This document shows positions 31,587-36,400 of a stretch of DNA of 36,400 bases, one piece after another. Positions within the stretch are counted from its first letter, which is position 1; each line of letters starts with the position of its first letter. The notes under the pieces are model-generated. The model was not told where the DNA came from and made no database searches. It was given only the letters and a program-made list of their open reading frames with translations. A program made the position numbers and the translations under genes. This DNA is from an uncultured Anaerolineae bacterium (GTDB taxonomy: Bacteria > Chloroflexota > Anaerolineae > Promineifilales > Promineifilaceae): assembly GCA_905479495.1 (NCBI GenBank), contig CAJQMR010000035.1, positions 1-36,400 on the forward strand, in the 5' to 3' direction.

Positions 31587-33356
31587 CTAATGATGAAACA
31601 GGCGCAGGCCGCTGAAAACGAGCGTCATGCCGTAAGTATCGGCGGCGGCAATCACGTCTTCGTCTCGTACCGAGCCGCCCGGTTCGATGACATATTTAAC
31701 CCCACTGCGCTGCAATCGGTCAATATTGTCGCGGAAGGGGAAGAAGGCATCGGAGCTAACAGCCACATTTTCCAGCTGGTTGAGCCATTCGCGCCGCTCG
31801 GCATAGGTCAACAGCGGTGGCACAATTTCAAATAAGGCTTCCCAGGACGGCCGTTCCGTTTCACCCACCTCATCCAGCACAAACAAATCGATGGCGTTGT
31901 TGCGCACCGCCCGTTTGACCTCATCCTTAAATTGGAAGCTGAGCACACGCGGATGCTGGCGCAGCCACCAATTGTCCGCTTTGTCGCCCGCCAGGCGCGT
32001 GCAGTGAATGCGCGATTGCTGCCCCGCACCCAGGCCAATGACCTGACCATTCAGCGCGTAACACACCGTGTTGGACTGGGCATATTTGGTGGCAATGGTG
32101 GCCACAATCAAGTCGCGCTTGGCGCTGTCTGGCAGTTCCTTATTGGCAGAGACGACGTTCAGCAGGAGCGACGCGTTGATTTCGGCATCGTTGCGCCGCT
32201 GGGAAAAGGTAATGCCAAAAACTTCGCGCCGTTCCAGCAGCGGCGGCACATAGGTGGGGTCGATTTGCACGATGGGGTAACGGCCGTTTTTCTTCTGCTT
32301 CAATATTGCCAACGCCTCTGGCTCGTACCCTGGGGCGATGACACCGTCAGACACCTCGCGGCCAATCAGCCGGGCGGTCATGACGTCAACCGGTTCGCTC
32401 AACGCGACCCAGTCACCAAAAGAAGACATACGGTCTGCGCCGCGTGCCCGGGCGTAAGCGACAGCCAGTGGTGTTAGTTCATCCAGCAGATCATCCACAA
32501 AATAGGCCCGGGCCTCCTGGCGGCTCAGCGGCACGGCCACGGCTGCGCCCGCTGGGCTGACGTGTTTGAAGGATGCCGCCGCAGGCAAATCGAGGGCTGC
32601 CTTAAGTTCTTGCACCAACGGCCAGGCGTTCAGTGCGTCTAGCAAATTAATGGTGCCTGGTGAGCCGTTGAGCACCTTCAGTGGCAATTCGCCCTGCATG
32701 GTGTAGATTTGTGCCGGGGCCTGATGTGGATTGACGCCGTAGCGCAGGGGTAGCTGACTGTGGCTGTGGGGGAACTGCTGCCGCATGAAGTTGGCGATAG
32801 CGTCGTCGTAAACGGCCGTATGCTGAAACGCCTTCAAAGCCAACGTCTGGCGGGTGGGCAGGGTCGTGTCTCCCTGGCCGCGCAGTTCGGCCAGTACAGT
32901 TGGGTAATCGGCCGGATCGCACAAGATGGTGACGCGCAAATGATTTTTGGCCGCAGCCCGCAGCAACGTTACGCCACCAATGTCGATCTGCTCCACTGCT
33001 TCTGGCAGGGTGACATCTTCCTTGGCTACGGTTTCTTGAAAGGGATACAAATTGCATACAACCAGATCGATGTTGTGGTAACCTTGCGCCTTCATATCTG
33101 CCTGGTCGCTTTCGATGTTGCGCGCCAGGATGCCGCCATGTACGGCCGGATGCAGCGTTTTGACCCGCCCGCCCAGCATTTCCGGCGCTTTGGTCAGGTC
33201 AGCCACATCTTGCACAGGCAACCCCGCTTCACGTATCATGCGGGCGGTACCGCCGCTGGCGATTAGCTGAAAGTCCAGCGCAATGAGTGCCTCAGCCAGT
33301 TCCACTAAGCCACTTTTGTCTGAAACGGAAAGCAATGCTTGCTTCTTCGAGGACAT
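31587..33356 (-). CDS. purH: Bifunctional AICAR transformylase/IMP cyclohydrolase, long animal ATIC-like form
   Basis: 589 residues. The IMP cyclohydrolase domain opens with ALLSVSDKSGLVELAEAL and continues with IASGGTARMIREAG, GGRVKTLHPAVHGGIL and NLYPF. The AICAR transformylase domain has ASFKHVSPAGAAVAVPL with the catalytic Lys-His, YARARGADRMSSFGD, REVSDGVIAPGYE, GAGQQSRIHCTRLAGDKA and SSDAFFPFRDNIDR, ending LRLFHH. E. coli PurH has about 529 residues. This one matches the length and several inserts of animal ATIC (about 592), including the C-terminus. It makes IMP in the last two steps of purine synthesis. AGGAG lies 8 nt before the start. purA is upstream on the same strand (108 nt), giving a purA-purH pair. 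Confidence 0.95.
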   Translation of the reverse strand: MSSKKQALLSVSDKSGLVELAEALIALDFQLIASGGTARMIREAGLPVQDVADLTKAPEMLGGRVKTLHPAVHGGILARNIESDQADMKAQGYHNIDLVVCNLYPFQETVAKEDVTLPEAVEQIDIGGVTLLRAAAKNHLRVTILCDPADYPTVLAELRGQGDTTLPTRQTLALKAFQHTAVYDDAIANFMRQQFPHSHSQLPLRYGVNPHQAPAQIYTMQGELPLKVLNGSPGTINLLDALNAWPLVQELKAALDLPAAASFKHVSPAGAAVAVPLSRQEARAYFVDDLLDELTPLAVAYARARGADRMSSFGDWVALSEPVDVMTARLIGREVSDGVIAPGYEPEALAILKQKKNGRYPIVQIDPTYVPPLLERREVFGITFSQRRNDAEINASLLLNVVSANKELPDSAKRDLIVATIATKYAQSNTVCYALNGQVIGLGAGQQSRIHCTRLAGDKADNWWLRQHPRVLSFQFKDEVKRAVRNNAIDLFVLDEVGETERPSWEALFEIVPPLLTYAERREWLNQLENVAVSSDAFFPFRDNIDRLQRSGVKYVIEPGGSVRDEDVIAAADTYGMTLVFSGLRLFHH

Positions 33357-33369
33357 CTATTCAACTCCT

Positions 33370-33440
33370 GAACAATTAGGACGCAGATTATCCTGATCCT
33401 TCTGATTGCCATGCTCAGGGTAATCAGGTGGATCCGCGTT
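33370..33440. repeat. Imperfect inverted repeat between purA and purH
   Basis: ACGCAGATTATCCTGATCC on one side and AATCAGGTGGATCCGCGT on the other, with GATTGCC/GGTAATC between them. Partly self-complementary, with mismatches. It belongs to the same word class as other hairpins here and may attenuate or process the purA-purH mRNA. Confidence 0.45.
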
Positions 33441-33464
33441 CTATTTCTAATAATTGGATTGCAT

Positions 33465-34754
33465 TTATAAATGAATGACTTGATCACGGCCAGGGCCAAC
33501 GGAAACGGCCGTTACCGGCACCCCAGTCTCATCAGCAATAAACTGAATATAATTTTGCGCATTTTGCGGCAAATCTGCCAATTGGCGCGTCGTCATGATA
33601 TCTTCCTGCCAGCCGGGCAGCGTGTCGTAGACAGGTTGGCAGCGGCTTAGCGAAGGAATATCGCTGGGGTAGAAGTCGATTGTTTGGCCGTCGAGTTGGT
33701 ACGCGTTGCACACCTTAATTTCATTCAGACCACTTAAAATGTCCAGCTTGGTCATAAACAACTCTGTTAAGCCATTGATGCGGGCCGCATGGCGCAGCAT
33801 CACCAGGTCCAGCCAGCCCACCCGGCGCGGTCGCCCTGTAGTGGTGCCGTATTCGTCCCACGGTTTGTCGCCGCTGCCGCGCAGCCGCTCGGCCATTTCG
33901 CCATCTAGCTCTGCCGGGAAGGGACCGCCGCCGACGCGGCTGGTGAATGCTTTAGCCACACCCAAAATCCGCCCTACCATGCCTGGCCCTACACCCAGCC
34001 CAACGAGAACCCCTCCAGAGGTTGGTGCAGAGCTGGTAACAAAGGGGTAGGTGCCATGATCCAAATCTAAAAACGTACCCTGGGCCCCTTCGGCAAGAAC
34101 GGAACGGCCGTTCCTAAGTGCCTTATCCAAATAAACCGGACCATCTACCAAATGATCGCGTAGCTGCTGGGCAAATTGGGCAAAGTCCGCTGCCACTGCA
34201 TCTGCATCCAGTGGCTCCGCACCGTAAATTTTGGTGAGCACCTCGTTCTTTTCAGCAATGTGAGCTTGAATCTGATCGGCCAGTTCTTCCGGGTTGGCGA
34301 ATAACTCGGCACGGAGTCCAACGCGGCTGGTTTTATCCGTGTAGGCTGGGCCAATGCCGCGCAGCGTGGTGCCGATGGCTTCATTGCCACGACGCGCCTC
34401 TTTGGCCTTGTCTAGGGCAATGTGGGCTGGCGTAATGAGATGGGTGTTGCGGCTGATTTTGAGCCGATTGGGGCTAACATCAATGCCACGCTCAGCCAGA
34501 GCTGCCATTTCACGCAGCAACACGGCTGGATTGAGCACCACGCCATTGCCAATAATGCAGGTGACGCTGGAATGTATGATGCCTGAGGGGATGAGGTGCA
34601 GCTTGAAAATATCACCTTGTACGGTGACGGTGTGCCCGGCGTTGTCGCCGCCGCTGAAGCGGGCCACAATGTCGGTTTGGGCAGCTAGCAGGTCCGTGAC
34701 CCGCCCTTTGCCTTCATCACCCCATTGGGCACCTATGATCATGTCAAGTGGCAT
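33465..34754 (-). CDS. purA: Adenylosuccinate synthetase
   Basis: 429 residues, normal length. The nucleotide loop GAQWGDEGKG (about 8-17) with its catalytic Asp, GGDNAGHTV (35-43) with its His, GIGPAYTDKTSRVGLR, EGAQGTFLDLDHGTYPFVTSS, and TTTGRPRRVGWLDLV are intact. It joins IMP and aspartate using GTP, the first committed step to AMP. The start is set by AGGAGGAAAC (strong). A long hairpin sits 30 nt upstream of the start. It is the first gene of a purA-purH pair, coupling AMP formation to IMP production. Confidence 0.96.
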   Translation of the reverse strand: MPLDMIIGAQWGDEGKGRVTDLLAAQTDIVARFSGGDNAGHTVTVQGDIFKLHLIPSGIIHSSVTCIIGNGVVLNPAVLLREMAALAERGIDVSPNRLKISRNTHLITPAHIALDKAKEARRGNEAIGTTLRGIGPAYTDKTSRVGLRAELFANPEELADQIQAHIAEKNEVLTKIYGAEPLDADAVAADFAQFAQQLRDHLVDGPVYLDKALRNGRSVLAEGAQGTFLDLDHGTYPFVTSSAPTSGGVLVGLGVGPGMVGRILGVAKAFTSRVGGGPFPAELDGEMAERLRGSGDKPWDEYGTTTGRPRRVGWLDLVMLRHAARINGLTELFMTKLDILSGLNEIKVCNAYQLDGQTIDFYPSDIPSLSRCQPVYDTLPGWQEDIMTTRQLADLPQNAQNYIQFIADETGVPVTAVSVGPGRDQVIHL

Positions 34755-34783
34755 TGTTTCCTCCTGAAGAACGCCAAAAATGG

Positions 34784-34828
34784 ATAAGCCCGACCTGCCG
34801 GGTATTTTCCCCCTGCGGTCGGGCTTAT
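34784..34828 (-). terminator. Hairpin between the L,D-transpeptidase gene and purA
   Basis: Perfect 12-bp arms 34784-34795 and 34817-34828 (ATAAGCCCGACC/GGTCGGGCTTAT). The 21-nt loop can form a smaller GGG/CCC stem. Read on the minus strand it is followed by ATTTTT, so it may terminate the upstream transcript or attenuate purA. Confidence 0.6.
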
Positions 34829-35039
34829 AAATTGTGTTTGTTCTTTTTTATGGCCATGAATTTCCCGCATCTTCCCTGTGTGCGGCTTTGCTAATTCTGG
34901 CAATAGGCTGCGGCCCGCTATGGTGGACATTGACCCTATTGCGAATAAATTATAACAGAAAAATTTGGGGATGTGTTTGGAAAGTTTGCCCAATAATTTG
35001 CGCGTTTTCTACCAAAAACTGGTTACCGACTGCGGTTTT

Positions 35040-36125
35040 TTAGTAATGAACGTTGACCAGCGTGCCGATAGAGACGAAATTATACAGCCAAGCGGCGTCG
35101 CTGGTGGCCAGGTTAACGCAGCCGTGGCTCATGGGGGTGCCAAAATTGCTGTGCCAGAAGGTGCCGTGCAGGGCGTAATCCTGATAAAAGTACATGACGT
35201 ATGGCACGTCTTCCAGATAATAATCGTAGCCCAGGAGACGGCCGTCCATCGTTTGGCTCTCATAAGTGAGCCAGACACGGAACTGACCTGTGACGGTGGG
35301 ATGGTCCCAGGTGCCGCTGGAGATGAGGGTCGTATACACAACGGTGTCGCCTTCGTAGGCGCGCATGGTTTGGGTACTCAGGTTGACATCGACCCAGCGC
35401 TCATTGGCCCCAACGCCAAACGGCCGTACCGCATCCTGATAGTTGGGATTGACAAACGTGGGGATGACGGTGGGGGTTGGCGTGGGTGTCGGGGAGGGTG
35501 TTGGTGTGATGGTCCAGGTGGGGCGCGGTTGATCGCTGCCCGTGTTGGCTATTTGTTTGGCCGGGATGTGCGGTTGGGGTGTTTGCGTTACGGTTGGTTT
35601 GGGATGTACGGCCGTTGTCACGGCAGGGGCATTCTCATCGTTTGGGGCATTGGCAACGAGGTTGTTGTTGAGAACGGCCGTTTCTGTGGCATCGCCATTA
35701 GGTTGAAAATGTTGCCAGGCGTACACAACGCCCACAATCACAAAAAGCAGCAACACCGCACCGGCAGCTGCCCAGCGCAGGGTTGCAGACTGAGTCCAGC
35801 GGTTGGTTGGCGCTGATTGAATTGGCTCAGGCTCAGCGGCTTGGGTACTTTGCAGTCGTTTTTCGGCCCAGCGGCGTGCTTTTTGCACGGTGCTGTTATC
35901 GGGCGCTAACATTTCTGCTCGATTAACGTATTCCAGACTGGCTTGGGGCGATGGGGCCACCGTGGCTAACCAGAGCCAACCCCGATAATCATTCGGGTCT
36001 TGCCGGACAGCTTGTTGAAGCAGCTGCCGTGCCAGGTGTTTATTGTTTTGCTGAACGGCCGTTTTGGCCTGCCGCAGCAATGGATCAATCGAGGTGGAAT
36101 AGGGTGGGGCAGCCATGCTGCTCAT
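35040..36125 (-). CDS. Membrane-anchored L,D-transpeptidase (YkuD) with TPR-like N-terminus
   Basis: 361 residues from the ATG at 36125. Residues about 15-85 are helical and TPR-like (LARQLLQQAVRQDPNDYRGWLWLA). One TM helix lies near 120-140 (WAAAGAVLLLFVIVGVVYAW). A Thr/Pro-rich linker (TPTPSPTPTPTP) precedes a YkuD domain with the catalytic motif HGTFWHSNFGTPMSHGCVNL near the C-terminus. YkuD enzymes form 3-3 cross-links in peptidoglycan or attach proteins. The N-terminus faces the cytoplasm and the enzyme acts outside. The ATG overlaps the TGA of the upstream amidase gene (ATGA), implying translational coupling. A TTG-initiated start 21 nt upstream has less support. Confidence 0.88.
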   Translation of the reverse strand: MSSMAAPPYSTSIDPLLRQAKTAVQQNNKHLARQLLQQAVRQDPNDYRGWLWLATVAPSPQASLEYVNRAEMLAPDNSTVQKARRWAEKRLQSTQAAEPEPIQSAPTNRWTQSATLRWAAAGAVLLLFVIVGVVYAWQHFQPNGDATETAVLNNNLVANAPNDENAPAVTTAVHPKPTVTQTPQPHIPAKQIANTGSDQPRPTWTITPTPSPTPTPTPTVIPTFVNPNYQDAVRPFGVGANERWVDVNLSTQTMRAYEGDTVVYTTLISSGTWDHPTVTGQFRVWLTYESQTMDGRLLGYDYYLEDVPYVMYFYQDYALHGTFWHSNFGTPMSHGCVNLATSDAAWLYNFVSIGTLVNVHY

Positions 36126-36400
36126 TGGATGCTGTCCAGAAAACAATCGATGCCGCTCAAAATGCCAGCGGCGGGTGTATCGGCATTATTGGTGAGCAGG
36201 GCACGATCCAGGTTCATAAAGCCAGTTTCAATAATGATGGCAGGCACACCTTCGGGTAGACTGCGGAAGGCATGATAATCAGTCATGTGGGGGGTAATGG
36301 TGTTGGCGTGGTAGGGTAGCTGGGTTGCTTGGGCATAAGCAGCTTCCATGCAGCTTTGCAGTTGGGTCGATTCGGTTCGGCTGGAGGGGGCCACTTTGTA
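36122..36400 (-). CDS. N-acetylmuramoyl-L-alanine amidase (C-terminal 92 residues, N-terminus outside)
   Basis: The frame is open through base 36400, so the start is missing. The visible C-terminus, with VPAIIIETGFMNLDRALL and a final helix ILSGIDCFLDSI, is typical of the Amidase_3 family. There the Glu of the E-x-G-F motif is catalytic and binds with the zinc site (residues outside the window). It cleaves the bond between MurNAc and the peptide stem. It shares an ATGA overlap with the L,D-transpeptidase gene, so the two wall-remodelling enzymes are made together. Domains N-terminal to the amidase are unknown. Confidence 0.8.
   Translation of the reverse strand, partial: YKVAPSSRTESTQLQSCMEAAYAQATQLPYHANTITPHMTDYHAFRSLPEGVPAIIIETGFMNLDRALLTNNADTPAAGILSGIDCFLDSIQ

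Larger units (their letters stand above)
31..36062. repeat. Highly iterated palindrome ACGGCCGT (about 65 copies)
   Basis: Counted by eye, the 8-mer ACGGCCGT occurs about 65 times between 31 and 36062, often as AACGGCCGTT. It is found in coding and intergenic DNA. Chance would give roughly one copy. None falls between 1494 and 5904. Near-miss variants (GCGGCCGT, ACGGCCGC, TCGGCCGT) are also frequent. Confidence 0.9.

Noticed and set aside
34965..35816. 283-codon plus-strand frame opposite the L,D-transpeptidase
   Set aside because: Antisense shadow; the minus frame has clear YkuD motifs and a Thr/Pro linker.

Overview
This 36.4 kb window is a chromosomal segment of a moderately GC-rich bacterium. 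I infer Chloroflexota, probably an Anaerolineae-like lineage. The grounds are a receiver-roadblock signalling protein, NB-ARC/TPR and AAA-wHTH regulators, Pro/Thr-rich linkers on exported proteins, and hairpin-rich intergenic repeats. No rRNA or tRNA gene was seen, so the placement is an inference. The whole window except one island is studded with the palindrome ACGGCCGT (about 65 copies counted by eye), inside and outside genes and in all reading frames. It resembles the HIP1 element of cyanobacteria, with a different core.

Layout, left to right. (1) 1-1380: 5' part of a sarcosine-oxidase-alpha-like flavoprotein that leaves the window on the left. (2) 1641-5707: an AT-rich island with no ACGGCCGT, holding a DUF4297/Cap4-like nuclease, a HerA-type ATPase and a two-TM protein with a PLD-like domain. 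This is probably a horizontally acquired anti-phage module. (3) 5708-7566: repeat-rich DNA with nine tandem copies of a 41-bp unit, a dispersed element built around ACGGCCGT, a 34-residue membrane protein and an AHSA1/SRPBCC gene. (4) 7567-10962: a kelch lipoprotein, a transaldolase homologue that lacks catalytic residues, a DinB-like protein and a GNAT enzyme. (5) 11134-17166: a cytochrome-b/molybdopterin fusion, a surface-anchored lamin-tail/EEP nuclease, a pseudo-receiver/roadblock protein ending in a dead IS200-type transposase fold, and endonuclease VIII (nei). (6) 17293-17898: a DsbA/FrnE-family protein whose first CxxC cysteine codon is TGA, followed by a plausible bacterial SECIS hairpin. 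This is a likely selenoprotein that standard ORF calling truncates.

(7) 17994-21470: an SDR reductase, a FabH-like protein without the His/Asn of the triad, and an acyl-CoA synthetase, forming a fatty-acyl gene trio. (8) 21535-24868: a Bax-inhibitor-1 protein, an ABC-F ATPase and a DJ-1/PfpI-like protein lacking the usual Cys. (9) 25244-29829: an NB-ARC ATPase with a sigma-like HTH, a separate TPR protein, a 45-residue secreted peptide gene on the opposite strand, and an AAA ATPase with a C-terminal OmpR-type winged helix. (10) 29826-36400 (minus strand): an HD phosphohydrolase, a LamG/DUF1080-like lipoprotein, purH of the long (animal ATIC-like) type, purA, an L,D-transpeptidase and the end of an N-acetylmuramoyl-L-alanine amidase.

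The strongest second-look items are the UGA-containing DsbA-family gene, the ACGGCCGT palindrome with its void over the defence island, the domesticated IS200 fold, the transaldolase pseudoenzyme and the tiny secreted peptide beside the STAND genes. All calls come from reading the sequence; no database search was run.
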